A stretch of DNA of 64,000 bases, from the NCBI RefSeq assembly GCF_025639805.1, contig NZ_CP106735.1, positions 2,823,501 to 2,887,500 of the forward strand. The letters run 5' to 3'. The translations under genes and the position numbers were made by a program. The stretch is from Reichenbachiella carrageenanivorans (GTDB lineage: Bacteria > Bacteroidota > Bacteroidia > Cytophagales > Cyclobacteriaceae). The notes under the pieces were generated by a model. That model worked only from the letters and a program-made list of their open reading frames with translations. It ran no database searches and was not told where the DNA came from. Position 1 is the first letter of the stretch. The number at the start of each line of letters is the position of its first letter. Shown in pieces: positions 8,710 through 17,875 of this stretch.

Positions 8710-11385
8710 ATGAAATTCAATACTATTGGATTTTTACTAGCTTTCTTTTTTTCTCCCTTCTTTCTTTTTGGACAAGAATCAATACGGCTCGATCGATCGT
8801 ATCAAGGTTTGTCGCTAGCTAGTGCGTTGGATTCGATCCAAAAGCAAAACAAAGTGAGGATATTCTATCAGCCCAAATGGGTTGAAGGACAAAAAGTGAC
8901 CCAAAATACGCAAGGGGTCATGCTGGTAGATTTTCTAAACCAAAGTGTGCAGGCTAGTGGGCTCAAAGCAGTAACTTATCACGGTACGATCGTGTTTGTA
9001 GCCAATAATCCAGAACTTTATCAAATCGAAAACAGTGCAGATGATGACTTGGTGGTGATTGGAGATCAAAACGCTAAACTCAATGAGATTGTATCGGTAA
9101 AGGGATATATCAGTGACGGGACGAATGACGAGCCCCTGATCGGTGCTAGGGTATACATCACCTCGTTAAACATAGGGACGGTGACAGACTTTAATGGCAA
9201 CTATGATTTGAGAGTTCCGGTAGGGAAGTACACTATCGAGTACAGCTCTATTAGTTATGAAAACAAACCGATTGATGTAATAATAAAATCAGCAGGTAAG
9301 CTAGATGTAGCCTTGTTTTCGGGGTCTTTGCAGCTCGATGAGCTTGTGATCACAGCCGATGGTCAAGATGCTAATGTACAGCAAAGAGTGTCTGGTTTGG
9401 AAAATATGGACATCAAAACGATCAAACAGCTCCCCACCTTTATGGGTGAAGTAGACCCAGTGAAAAGTTTGACGACGATGCCGGGTATTTCTACTACAGG
9501 AGAGTTGTCCTCTGGGTTTAATGTACGAGGCGGTGAGACAGGACAAAATTTGATTTTGCAAGACGGAGCGGTGATTTACAACCCCACTCACCTGTTTGGT
9601 TTTTATAGTGCTTTCAACTCTGATATGGTAAATGAAGTCAATCTTTACAAAGGCGGAGGGCCAGCCAATTTTGGGGGACGAATTTCTTCGGTATTGGATA
9701 TTAAACTACGACATGGAGACGATGAAGAATATAAGGTTTCGGGTGGTGTAGGTTTGGTGTCTAGTAGACTGACGGCTGAGGGGCCAATTCTTAAAAATAA
9801 AGCATCATTTATCGTCGGAGGACGTACTTCCTATACCAATTGGTTGTTGCATTCATTGAAAAATATTGAGTTGAATAGTAGTTCAGCTGCTTTTTATGAT
9901 ACCAATGTCAAATTGCTCTACCGCATAGGTGATAAGGATTATTTAACAGGATCTTTTTACCTCAGTCATGACGATTTTAATTTGGCGGGAGATGCTCAGT
10001 ACGACTGGGGAACTACCAATTTTAGTTTAGAATGGAGTCATGTTTTTGGTGCCAAGTGGATGTCCAGTTTAGTGCTTGCTACGAGCAACTATGAGGTGAA
10101 ATCAGAAAACACAGAGAATGAATTAGAGGCCTTTAGTTTTAGAAATGGTATTCGGAATGTTGTGGGTAAATATGAAATACTTTATAAAATGCATCCGAAA
10201 AATACCATTAGTGCGGGAATAGAGTATAACCATCATCAAATAGAACCAGGTGTGCTAAAACCATTCGTTGGCAATACTTCGATCGACCCTGTAGATGTGA
10301 GTGATCAGCAGGCGCACGAAGTGGCTATATATATTCAAGACGATTGGGATCTGGGTGCCAGATTGGCTTTGTCGGCAGGGTTGAGAGCATCAGGCTTTTG
10401 GCGTGTAGGAGAGGGTGAAATATATGATTTTGAAAGTGGAGAGCAAGTGAATAGAGTACCGAGCTCTATTGATTCTGTTTTTTACGGCAAGGGAGATTTG
10501 ATATCGAGTTTTAGCGGACTGGAACCAAGATTGTCTATGCGATACTTGTTGACTACGAGTGCTTCGCTCAAGATGAGTTACTATCGTACATTTCAATATC
10601 TACATATGATTTCCAACACGGTGTCGGCAACCCCACAAGACTATTACATAACGAGCGGCCCCAATTTGGATCCTCAATATGCTGATCAGTATTCCCTAGG
10701 TCTATTCAAAAACTATAGAAATAATCTTTATCAAATATCTGGAGAGGTGTTTTATAAGAAAATGTATAACACCGTCGACTTTATAGAAGGGGCAGAGCTA
10801 TTGGCCAACGAAGAATTGGATGGCAGTTTGGTGCAAGGAGATGGCAAGGCTTACGGTGTGGAAGTGCAGCTAAAGAAGAACTCAGGCAAACTGAGTGGAT
10901 GGGTGTCCTATACCTATTCTAGGAGTTTGAAGCGATTCGAAGGTGATTACGATTACGAAACAATTAATAATGGGGATTACTACGGCTCTAACAATGATAA
11001 ACCACATGATTTGTCAATGGTACTGAGCTACAAGTTAGGTGCTCGGTGGGTTTTGTCTGCCAATTTTAGTTATAGTACAGGCAGGCCTATTACAGTGCCA
11101 GTATCTAATTTTAGATTTGATAAGACGCCATCAGTGCTGACTTACTCGGAGCGAAATGCTTATCGTATTCCAGACTATCATAGATTGGATTTATCATTGA
11201 CATTACTGCCTACCCTTAAAAAGAGCAGTTTGTTGAGTGGAGAATGGATTTTCTCCATTTATAATGTGTACGGTCGAAAGAATGCCTATTCGATCTATTT
11301 CACACAATGGGGTGGAGCCAAAAAAATGTCAATCCTTGGGTCTGTTTTTCCTTCTGTTACCTACAATTTTAGTATTTCCAAATGA
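8710..11385 (+). CDS. TonB-dependent outer-membrane receptor with STN and carboxypeptidase-like domains
   Basis: The 891-residue product has a signal peptide ending FLFGQ, then an STN (secretin/TonB short N-terminal) domain at about 25-98, a carboxypeptidase-regulatory-like beta-sandwich at about 127-205 (VSVKGYISDGTNDEPLIGARV) and a plug at about 235-335 (SGFNVRGGETGQNLILQDG, FGGRISSVLDIK). A 22-strand type barrel follows to the end. Such receptors import large or chelated substrates using TonB-ExbBD energy. The STN domain often signals to a FecR-type anti-sigma factor, but none is encoded nearby. The stop overlaps the start of the DUF4249 lipoprotein gene (ATGA), so the two are translationally coupled. 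The imported substrate is unknown. Confidence 0.9.
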   Translation: MKFNTIGFLLAFFFSPFFLFGQESIRLDRSYQGLSLASALDSIQKQNKVRIFYQPKWVEGQKVTQNTQGVMLVDFLNQSVQASGLKAVTYHGTIVFVANNPELYQIENSADDDLVVIGDQNAKLNEIVSVKGYISDGTNDEPLIGARVYITSLNIGTVTDFNGNYDLRVPVGKYTIEYSSISYENKPIDVIIKSAGKLDVALFSGSLQLDELVITADGQDANVQQRVSGLENMDIKTIKQLPTFMGEVDPVKSLTTMPGISTTGELSSGFNVRGGETGQNLILQDGAVIYNPTHLFGFYSAFNSDMVNEVNLYKGGGPANFGGRISSVLDIKLRHGDDEEYKVSGGVGLVSSRLTAEGPILKNKASFIVGGRTSYTNWLLHSLKNIELNSSSAAFYDTNVKLLYRIGDKDYLTGSFYLSHDDFNLAGDAQYDWGTTNFSLEWSHVFGAKWMSSLVLATSNYEVKSENTENELEAFSFRNGIRNVVGKYEILYKMHPKNTISAGIEYNHHQIEPGVLKPFVGNTSIDPVDVSDQQAHEVAIYIQDDWDLGARLALSAGLRASGFWRVGEGEIYDFESGEQVNRVPSSIDSVFYGKGDLISSFSGLEPRLSMRYLLTTSASLKMSYYRTFQYLHMISNTVSATPQDYYITSGPNLDPQYADQYSLGLFKNYRNNLYQISGEVFYKKMYNTVDFIEGAELLANEELDGSLVQGDGKAYGVEVQLKKNSGKLSGWVSYTYSRSLKRFEGDYDYETINNGDYYGSNNDKPHDLSMVLSYKLGARWVLSANFSYSTGRPITVPVSNFRFDKTPSVLTYSERNAYRIPDYHRLDLSLTLLPTLKKSSLLSGEWIFSIYNVYGRKNAYSIYFTQWGGAKKMSILGSVFPSVTYNFSISK

Positions 11386-12491
11386 AATTGATATACCACT
11401 TTTCGCTAATTGTATTAATGCTCACGTTTTCGTGTGTGGAGAGATATGAGTTTCCGATTACGGATGATGGAAGAACAGGGCTTGTCGTAGAGGGATTTGT
11501 GTCAGACTTATCTTATAGCGATATTCAGTCGATGCCGTTAGATCAAAGGTATTTTACGATTACGCTCAGGGAATCTAATGCCATATCTAGTCAGAGTATA
11601 AAGCCAGTAACGGGTGCACATGTAGAACTTGTAAGTGATGCCAATGAGTTTTGGGATTATGCCGAATCAGGAGACGGAATCTATACGCTGTATTATGATG
11701 ATTTGAAAATAGATCCTAATAAAAAGTATAAGGTATCTATTACGCTATCTGATGGAAATAGCTTCGAGTCATCTTTTGAGTCTGCTCCGGCCGTTTCGCC
11801 CGTCGGGAAAACGGCAATGATTGAGACATTTGAGACTGTCTACGAGACGCAGGGTGGTGAAACTGTTATTACTACCGAAGAGGCGATTCAGATCAATTTG
11901 GATTTGCCAGTAGTACAACCAGCCACTGAAACTTTATATGCTAAGTGGGATTTTCTCACTACTTTCGGCGTAAGGGCACGATTCGTTGACAGCCCTAATG
12001 ATATTAGATATAAGTGTTGGGCGACCTCTATTTATGAAAATCCCGGTTTTTTGATGTACCAAGGAAAAGGAGGCGGTGTTTCAAAGATGTTTACGGTATT
12101 GCTAACCAATGAGGAGTTGCACGATGGGTATTCCACATTGATTCGACAGCAGTCAATGAATAAAGAAGGTTTTCTGTATTGGTCGGATATTCAAAAACAA
12201 ACAGAGCAAGCAGATTTGTTTGCTCCACCACCTTACAATCTAATTAGTAATATAACAGCAGTCAATTCTGACACACCTGTATTTGGTTATTTTGGCGTGG
12301 TACGAGAGCAATATTACCGATGGAATTTTATGAAGTCTGATTTGTCAAAACCCTTCCCTTATCCAGAAGCATTAACTAGATCTTGTGAATTGGCATTTGA
12401 GCCATCGCGTGTTTGCTTTGATTGTAGGGAATTTAGTGGGTTGGGTATTACCAACAATCCAAACCAACCTTGGTGGTGGTCAGCTAATTAA
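11382..12491 (+). CDS. DUF4249 family lipoprotein
   Basis: The 369-residue product starts with a lipoprotein signal (MKLIYHFSLIVLMLTFSC). An N-terminal beta-sandwich follows (GLVVEGFVSDLSY..., with the conserved DGIYTLYYDDLKIDPNKKYKVSI part). The C-terminus has the family's Cys pattern CELAFEPSRVCFDCREFSG and ends in a Trp-rich PWWWSAN. These are hallmarks of DUF4249, a Bacteroidota family encoded next to TonB receptors and probably acting as the surface or periplasmic partner of the barrel, as SusD does for SusC (inference). It overlaps the receptor gene by 4 bp, and only 6 bp separate it from the next gene. Confidence 0.88.
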   Translation: MKLIYHFSLIVLMLTFSCVERYEFPITDDGRTGLVVEGFVSDLSYSDIQSMPLDQRYFTITLRESNAISSQSIKPVTGAHVELVSDANEFWDYAESGDGIYTLYYDDLKIDPNKKYKVSITLSDGNSFESSFESAPAVSPVGKTAMIETFETVYETQGGETVITTEEAIQINLDLPVVQPATETLYAKWDFLTTFGVRARFVDSPNDIRYKCWATSIYENPGFLMYQGKGGGVSKMFTVLLTNEELHDGYSTLIRQQSMNKEGFLYWSDIQKQTEQADLFAPPPYNLISNITAVNSDTPVFGYFGVVREQYYRWNFMKSDLSKPFPYPEALTRSCELAFEPSRVCFDCREFSGLGITNNPNQPWWWSAN

Positions 12492-12497
12492 ACAATT

Positions 12498-14609
12498 ATG
12501 AGAAACGTAAAATTGAAAAGGTTTACCGTTGCCAGTTTAGTTTGTTTGTTGGCACTCAACTGTTTTGCCCAAGATCATTTATTTCTTAAGACCAACAAAA
12601 CCATCTACGTAGTAGGGGAGCAGGTGCATTTTGACTTTAGTCGAATGAATGACCTGGGACAGGTGGTGGAGAAGGACGAAGAAACCCTAGTGTCGGTGGA
12701 TTTGGTGGCGCCTGATGGAAGAATCGTGCAGACCAAGAGCATCTTGCCTTTTGAAGATAGTCGATACTTTTTTTCGCTAGGAGACACGTTGCTTACGGGT
12801 ATTTATAGGGTAGTAGCCAATGGCGTGGAGACTACGCAAGCGGTTAGTAATATCCACGTACTAGAACTGGAGCTGCAAGAAAAACCAGAACAGCAGATTA
12901 CAAGTATTGAGGCTTATATACGAGGAGGTATATTGACGAGTAGTCAGTACAATTTTGTGGCCTTGAGGGTCATGGATCAAAACGGTGCAGGTATGGCAAC
13001 GAAAGGCACGCTAGTCAATGCGCAGGATTCGTTGGTACAATATATCGATACGGATCTCAATGGTATTGCCTCGGTTGCTTTCATGGCTATAGATAGTGTG
13101 TATAAGGTGCGATTTGGAGCGAAAACCTACTCGCTTCATGCCAAAGAACGAACATGGCAGGTAGAGATGAGCCAGTCGGCTACAGAGGTGGAATGTAAAC
13201 TTACGAACCTATTAGGTCAAGCAGATACTGTAACCTGGCAATGGGATGATGAACCTGCCTCTTTCGTATATTTGAGTGCTACCACAGATACTGTTTTCCG
13301 CTGGACTAAGCAGGATCTCAGTTTTGGATTGCATCGCGCAGTTCTAGGAGTAGGAGCGGAGCGAAGTGTATATCCTTTGATGGTGAGACCAGATACTTCT
13401 CTTCAATTGGGTTTGAAATCCATGAAATTACAGCATAATGTACAGCACGAATTTACCATCGATGGTATGAACGATCAAATCGATTATGTAGAGGTATCGA
13501 TACTTGATGAGGCATCGGCTCAGAAATCAGACTTTTACGAATCGTTTTATTTTGATCAGTTGGGGCTGGATTTGCAATGGGTGGAGAATAGAGATTTTGA
13601 TGCTTATTTGGAGGTCTTTCATCAGCAGCTTAGTCGAGTGGTGAACGTAGACAGACTGTCTACCGAAACCATTGGGGGTGCCTATAGTTACCAATCCAAT
13701 TTTCCGTTCGATGAGGTGTCTATGCTCAACCTACAAACGATGAAAACCTTCGATATTCGCAACGAGTACATTCATGGGCTTCATGATTTTGAACAAACCA
13801 TGAGTAGCCGATCACAGGTATTTCCTTATCATTTTACTACCTACCTACAGCCATTAGAACCAGTAAATCTCAAAGAAAAAGTAAACTACACTTACCCAGT
13901 ATTGAAAACAGTCATGCAGGTGGGAGCACGTGAGCAACAAATTGTTCAGGCCTATGACATGCAGCGAAACATTATGCTGTCTTATCAAGAAAGTGAAACA
14001 GAATCAGCAGAATTGCCAGCAGCTGATTATGTATATGACCTGACCGATTACGAAGTCCCTAACACCATGGAAGAATTGATCAATTATATTATAAAGTATG
14101 TTTCGGTAGTCAAAAACAAAGAAGGGAAAAAAGACTTGTCTATGTTTAGGCATATGTCATCTTACAAATATCGTGGTATTCCGCTCATTTTCTTAAATAA
14201 TCTACCTACTTACGATTTGCAAACGATTCTCAATCTGAATGCTAAGGATTTTGCTAAGGTAGAGGTCAGAAATTCCTATCAGGCCAATGCCCATCTAGGC
14301 AACTTTAGCTTGAATGGCTCGGTCTCTTTTTATTTGAAGGATGGCGTAGACAACCCCTTAGAGGATGCCTATAAGGATTTGCCTGTGTTGACTCCCTGTG
14401 AGAACTTTCATAAGAAAGCATCAGATAGTGAGTTTGCTCCCGATTTCCGTCATCAATTGTTTTGGAATCCAAAATTGGTTAATAAAAACCAATCCTTTTG
14501 GGTGGATCTAAAAACTTCGGATTTGAGCACGACATACAAAGTGTTGGTTACAGCTTATATGAAAGACGGCACGGTGATTCAAGATAGCTCATCTCTTTTA
14601 GTGGAATGA
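12498..14609 (+). CDS. Secreted MG2-like protein of the TonB/DUF4249 operon
   Basis: The 703-residue product has a signal peptide (ASLVCLLALNCFAQ). Its first domain reads HLFLKTNKTIYVVGEQVHF and then LTGIYRVVANG, matching the macroglobulin MG2-type beta-sandwich seen in alpha-2-macroglobulins and in large Bacteroidota proteins encoded with TonB receptors. The C-terminal part (QLFWNPKLVNKNQSFWVDLKTSDLSTTYKVLVTAY) also matches the usual last beta-sandwich of such proteins. No thioester motif (CxEQ) was seen, so it is not a classical macroglobulin. It is the last gene of a tight three-gene operon and converges on batC. It is probably periplasmic or outer-membrane associated; the function is unknown. 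Confidence 0.75.
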   Translation: MRNVKLKRFTVASLVCLLALNCFAQDHLFLKTNKTIYVVGEQVHFDFSRMNDLGQVVEKDEETLVSVDLVAPDGRIVQTKSILPFEDSRYFFSLGDTLLTGIYRVVANGVETTQAVSNIHVLELELQEKPEQQITSIEAYIRGGILTSSQYNFVALRVMDQNGAGMATKGTLVNAQDSLVQYIDTDLNGIASVAFMAIDSVYKVRFGAKTYSLHAKERTWQVEMSQSATEVECKLTNLLGQADTVTWQWDDEPASFVYLSATTDTVFRWTKQDLSFGLHRAVLGVGAERSVYPLMVRPDTSLQLGLKSMKLQHNVQHEFTIDGMNDQIDYVEVSILDEASAQKSDFYESFYFDQLGLDLQWVENRDFDAYLEVFHQQLSRVVNVDRLSTETIGGAYSYQSNFPFDEVSMLNLQTMKTFDIRNEYIHGLHDFEQTMSSRSQVFPYHFTTYLQPLEPVNLKEKVNYTYPVLKTVMQVGAREQQIVQAYDMQRNIMLSYQESETESAELPAADYVYDLTDYEVPNTMEELINYIIKYVSVVKNKEGKKDLSMFRHMSSYKYRGIPLIFLNNLPTYDLQTILNLNAKDFAKVEVRNSYQANAHLGNFSLNGSVSFYLKDGVDNPLEDAYKDLPVLTPCENFHKKASDSEFAPDFRHQLFWNPKLVNKNQSFWVDLKTSDLSTTYKVLVTAYMKDGTVIQDSSSLLVE

Positions 14610-14627
14610 GCTAAGCGTCATTTGCGC

Positions 14628-15530
14628 TTACCAATCTGGCTTGTCACTGTCTTTACGTTTCGTTGGTTTTCTGCGATTTTGTTGGATGTATTGAATCTCG
14701 CTGTTTTTGAGTGCTTCTAGTATCATTTTAGCTTTCTCCTCAGAAATATTCATTTCTTGCATTTGATCCGAAGGGCTAGGAGGCTGTTGTTGCTGGTCTT
14801 CGTTTTGTTCGCCTTCTTCACCTTCCTGAGGCTGCGGTTGTTCTTCTTCTTGCTGCTCGCCGTCTTGTTGTTCGCCATCCTGCTGCTGCTCGTCTTGGCT
14901 TTCTTGATCTTGATTCTCTTGGTTTTGTTGATCCTCAGACTCTTGCTGCTCTTCGTTTTGATCTTGGTTCTCCTGGTCTTTATTTTGATCACCTTGTTGC
15001 TGATCCTCGTTTTCTTTTTTGTTCTCCTTATTTTCCTCGTCTTCGTTTTCTTGATCTTGATCTTGATTTTGGTCTTGATCCTGATTTTGCTCTTGTTGTT
15101 CTTTGAGTTTCTTTTTTACTAGTTCATAGTTGTAGCGAGCATCCTGATTGGAGGGGTCATTTTTTATAGATTCTTTGAAAAAAGCCATGGCTTTTTCTAG
15201 GGTCTTGGGGTCGTTGGAGAGCGTGCCGAGTTGCTGATAAGCTACAGATTTCAACGCCTTGTCGTTAGACAGGGTGAGCTTTTGGTACTGGGCTTGCGCC
15301 AAATCCTTTTGACCTAATTTATAATAGGCGTGTCCCAGGTTCATCGAGACTTGTTCGTCTTCGATGTGTAGTGTATCTATAAGGTAGGAATAGTTGGTAA
15401 CAGCTTCATCGTACTGTCCCGCTTTGAAGGCCACTTCAGCTTTTTTCTTCAGCTGATTGATTTTCGATATGTCATTGGCCGAAGCGCTAAAACAAACCGC
15501 AAAAAAAAGGATGAGGGTAAGCCTAATCAT
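14628..15530 (-). CDS. batC: BatC-like TPR protein with a long Gln/Glu/Asp/Asn-rich linker
   Basis: After a signal peptide (LILFFAVCFSASA), about three TPR units fill residues 20-140. A 120-residue linker made almost only of Q, E, D, N and K follows. The C-terminal block (SEEKAKMILEALKNSEIQYIQQNRRK) is the conserved BatC signature. BatC belongs to the Bat (Bacteroides aerotolerance) set of periplasmic/membrane proteins proposed to form a complex linked to stress or virulence. Its start overlaps the batB stop by 4 bp (ATGA). The repetitive linker DNA also creates long artificial reading frames on the plus strand. Confidence 0.85.
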   Translation of the reverse strand: MIRLTLILFFAVCFSASANDISKINQLKKKAEVAFKAGQYDEAVTNYSYLIDTLHIEDEQVSMNLGHAYYKLGQKDLAQAQYQKLTLSNDKALKSVAYQQLGTLSNDPKTLEKAMAFFKESIKNDPSNQDARYNYELVKKKLKEQQEQNQDQDQNQDQDQENEDEENKENKKENEDQQQGDQNKDQENQDQNEEQQESEDQQNQENQDQESQDEQQQDGEQQDGEQQEEEQPQPQEGEEGEQNEDQQQQPPSPSDQMQEMNISEEKAKMILEALKNSEIQYIQQNRRKPTKRKDSDKPDW

Positions 15531-16495
15531 ATGTTTACTGTTCTTACTTTAATAACGGCATCTAAGCACACAAGCAACAATGCCAGTGCGAGGAAATAAT
15601 AGTACTTGTTGGCAGATACGTCCATGGTCTTGCTGTCGCGCAATTCACCTTCGATGTCACCTATTGTGTTGATCAATTTTTCTACGTCGTTTTGCGTAGC
15701 ATTGATTTCAAAATATTTGCCGCTGGTGGCAGTGGCTATTTTTTTGAGAGAGACGGGGTTTAGTCTAGAAATTACATCTTGTCCACTTTGGTCTTTTTTG
15801 AATCCTCGTTGGGTCATTATTTTGCTTCCTTGAGCGGTGCCAATACCGAGTGTGAATAGTTTGATGCCTTCATCTTCTATGGTTTTGGCTATGCTAGCCG
15901 TGTTTTCGCCGAAGTCTTCACCGTCGCTGATCAGGATAATGATCTTTGACTTTTGACGGGTCACGGTTTCCCCATCGTCTGCTATTTTGCCTAGTGCCAT
16001 TTTGAGTGGTGGGCCAAAGTCCGTCCCCGTGTTGGGTACTAGGTTGGTGTTTAGCGTTTCGATGAATAAATTGAGTGCACTTTTGTCGTAAGTGAGGGGG
16101 CATTGGATATAAGCTTCATTCGAAAACATAATTAAGCCAATGCGATCCGAAGAGAAAGCTTCTACGATTTGTTTCAGCTCAAATTTAATTTTTTCTAATC
16201 GAGTAGGGGGAATGTCGAAAGCATTCATGGATTCGGATAAATCTACAGCTATGAAAATATCTTTGCCGATCGATTTGATTTCTTTGGTGGACTCGCCAAA
16301 AGAAGGGCCGAGTAGAGCGAGAATGATCAATGAAAAGTAGGCTGTTCGGAGAGCTATTTTATAAAATACCCGTCGATAACCCGTGCCTAGTGCGCGTGCT
16401 GCCCGAATTGTTCTAAATAGATATAGAACATAGAATACACCGAATAAAAGAATAAAGAATAATTCTAAGCTGCCGACCTCACCGCTCCAGACCAT
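15527..16495 (-). CDS. batB: BatB-like von Willebrand factor A membrane protein
   Basis: The product has two N-terminal membrane helices, a VWA domain and a C-terminal helix (YYYFLALALLLVCLDAVI). The metal-ion site is intact: DLSESMN (DxSxS), the Thr in NTGTDFGPP and the Asp in ISDGEDFG. This is the BatA/BatB architecture with the VWA domain in the periplasm. The frame is open to an ATG at 16573, but I prefer the ATG at 16495 (MVWSGEVGSLELFF), which gives about 322 residues like other family members. It overlaps batC. The usual neighbours moxR, DUF58, batA, batD and batE are absent from the window, which is unusual for Bacteroidota. Confidence 0.82.
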   Translation of the reverse strand: MVWSGEVGSLELFFILLFGVFYVLYLFRTIRAARALGTGYRRVFYKIALRTAYFSLIILALLGPSFGESTKEIKSIGKDIFIAVDLSESMNAFDIPPTRLEKIKFELKQIVEAFSSDRIGLIMFSNEAYIQCPLTYDKSALNLFIETLNTNLVPNTGTDFGPPLKMALGKIADDGETVTRQKSKIIILISDGEDFGENTASIAKTIEDEGIKLFTLGIGTAQGSKIMTQRGFKKDQSGQDVISRLNPVSLKKIATATSGKYFEINATQNDVEKLINTIGDIEGELRDSKTMDVSANKYYYFLALALLLVCLDAVIKVRTVNI

Positions 16496-16813
16496 AAAAA
16501 AATAGTGTTTACAAATCAAACAAATATAGACATCCTCTAACCAAGCCAAAAGCTGAGCTTGGGCATTTAACATTTTTTAGCATTTGTTGTATTTAGGTGG
16601 GTCATTACTATTTTTTTCGTTTAGTCATATTAGCACAGAACTTATTTAAGTTATACGATCGATTTGGTAATCTTTTAGTGAAATAAACCTAACCGATGCT
16701 TAACATCGTGAGGGTATTTTCGTGTCGGATTCCAAATAGACAGACAAACCCGCTGTCTGAAAGTATTGGGACAGAAGAAATTTCACAGATTTAAAATTTT
16801 TGGGTTAGTAAAG

Positions 16814-16851
16814 GATCACGCTTGTTCGTGGTCTTTTTCTTTTATTTTTTT
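16814..16851 (+). terminator. Terminator-like hairpin in the leader of the phosphatase gene
   Basis: Arms gatcacg (16814-16820) and cgtggtc (16827-16833) pair with one G-T wobble around a 6-base loop. They run straight into a T-rich tract (16834-16851). It ends about 10 bp before the phosphatase ATG at 16862. The only upstream gene, batB, is divergent, so no plus-strand transcript needs ending here. That favours an attenuator or a leader control element for the phosphatase. Two weaker hairpins precede it (cgatg/catcg near 16695-16710 and agacag/ctgtct near 16737-16759). Confidence 0.5.
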
Positions 16852-16861
16852 AACCATTACT

Positions 16862-17839
16862 ATGAAAAAAGAAATTGTTTACCTCAGTATTTTCGCCTTG
16901 CTACTCACCTTGGGCTGTTTTACAAATAAGGGTAATATAGAAATCAATGAGACCAAGGTATCGTCAGTATCGGATGTAGAAGTACTCGACGGTGCACTTA
17001 ACTGGTACGTGATAGGAGATTTTGGTAGAAATGGCTACGATGGACAGCAAGAATTAGCGGATCAGATGCAAGTCATGACTAAGGTGATCGAACCAGAATT
17101 TATTATAACTACAGGCGACAATTTTTACCCTGATGGAGTAGCCAGTACACAAGATCCGTATTGGATTTCGTCTTTCGAAAATGTCTATAGTGGGTTTGGT
17201 TTGTTTGTGCCGTGGTATGCAATCCTAGGCAATCACGATTATAGGGGCAACTATCAGGCAGAAATCGATTACACAAATGTGAGCCAAAGGTGGAATATGC
17301 CTGCTCAGTACTATGTAAAGGAAAAATCAGAAGATGACGTAACGGTCAAGTTGGTGTTTATAGATACCAATCCGTATGAAGATGGCTACTATACGCAGGA
17401 AAAATACAAAGCCATATGGGGGCAAGACAGTACCAAACAGTTGCATTGGATGGACAGCGTATTGGCAGACAATACGGCCGACTGGAAGATAGTGGTAGGG
17501 CATCATCCGCTGTATTCAGGAGGAAAGCGACTCAACGATACACAAAACGTAAGAGGACATTTGGAAAAAGTACTGAAGAAACATGAAGTAGATGTGTATT
17601 TTGCTGGCCACGAGCATGATTTGCAACACATTCAAAACCCATCATACAAAACACACCATATTATTTCTGGTGCGGGATCTGAAGTGAGACCTACTGCCAA
17701 GATGGAGTATTCATTATTTGCAGCGTCTATTCAAGGGTTTGTGGCTGCATCAGCTACCAGAGAGCAGCTGCTATTGCAGTTCATTTCTTATGAAGGAGAA
17801 GTGATTTACAGGTATAATATCAAAAAGCAAGTAAAATAA
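16862..17839 (+). CDS. Metallophosphoesterase lipoprotein, purple acid phosphatase (type 5)-like
   Basis: The product is a 325-residue lipoprotein (MKKEIVYLSIFALLLTLGC). It carries the metal-binding motifs of the purple acid phosphatase/calcineurin fold in order: VIGDFGR, TTGDNFYPDG, LGNHDYRGN, VVGHHPLYSGG and FAGHEHDLQH. These give the dinuclear-metal ligands for phosphomonoester hydrolysis outside the inner membrane. The GDNFYPDG and GNHDY forms match tartrate-resistant (type 5) phosphatases. The frame is open upstream to 16766, but that extension would hide the signal peptide and overlap the hairpin, so I start at 16862. It converges on the Ig-like protein gene with a 36-bp gap. Confidence 0.87.
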   Translation: MKKEIVYLSIFALLLTLGCFTNKGNIEINETKVSSVSDVEVLDGALNWYVIGDFGRNGYDGQQELADQMQVMTKVIEPEFIITTGDNFYPDGVASTQDPYWISSFENVYSGFGLFVPWYAILGNHDYRGNYQAEIDYTNVSQRWNMPAQYYVKEKSEDDVTVKLVFIDTNPYEDGYYTQEKYKAIWGQDSTKQLHWMDSVLADNTADWKIVVGHHPLYSGGKRLNDTQNVRGHLEKVLKKHEVDVYFAGHEHDLQHIQNPSYKTHHIISGAGSEVRPTAKMEYSLFAASIQGFVAASATREQLLLQFISYEGEVIYRYNIKKQVK

Positions 17840-17875
17840 GAGCGACTGGCTTTTAAAGCTATCTCGTCAGCCTTT

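Noticed and set aside
8637..8822. 61-codon frame starting before the TonB receptor
   Set aside because: It overlaps the receptor's signal peptide in another frame and has no conserved features.
14780..15110. CRISPR-like or microsatellite array in the batC linker
   Set aside because: The repeated gatcttg/ctgctg patterns are codon repeats for Gln, Asp and Glu with no fixed spacer or repeat length.
14757..15122. Long hydrophobic plus-strand frame opposite batC
   Set aside because: It is the complement of the Gln/Glu/Asp/Asn-rich batC linker, which reads as Leu/Val/Phe runs on the other strand. batC has a signal peptide and a conserved C-terminus.
16766..16861. Upstream extension of the phosphatase, or a leader peptide
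   Set aside because: It is in frame with the lipoprotein and would bury its signal peptide. It has no separate stop, so it is not a leader peptide ORF. The ATG at 16862 is the better start.
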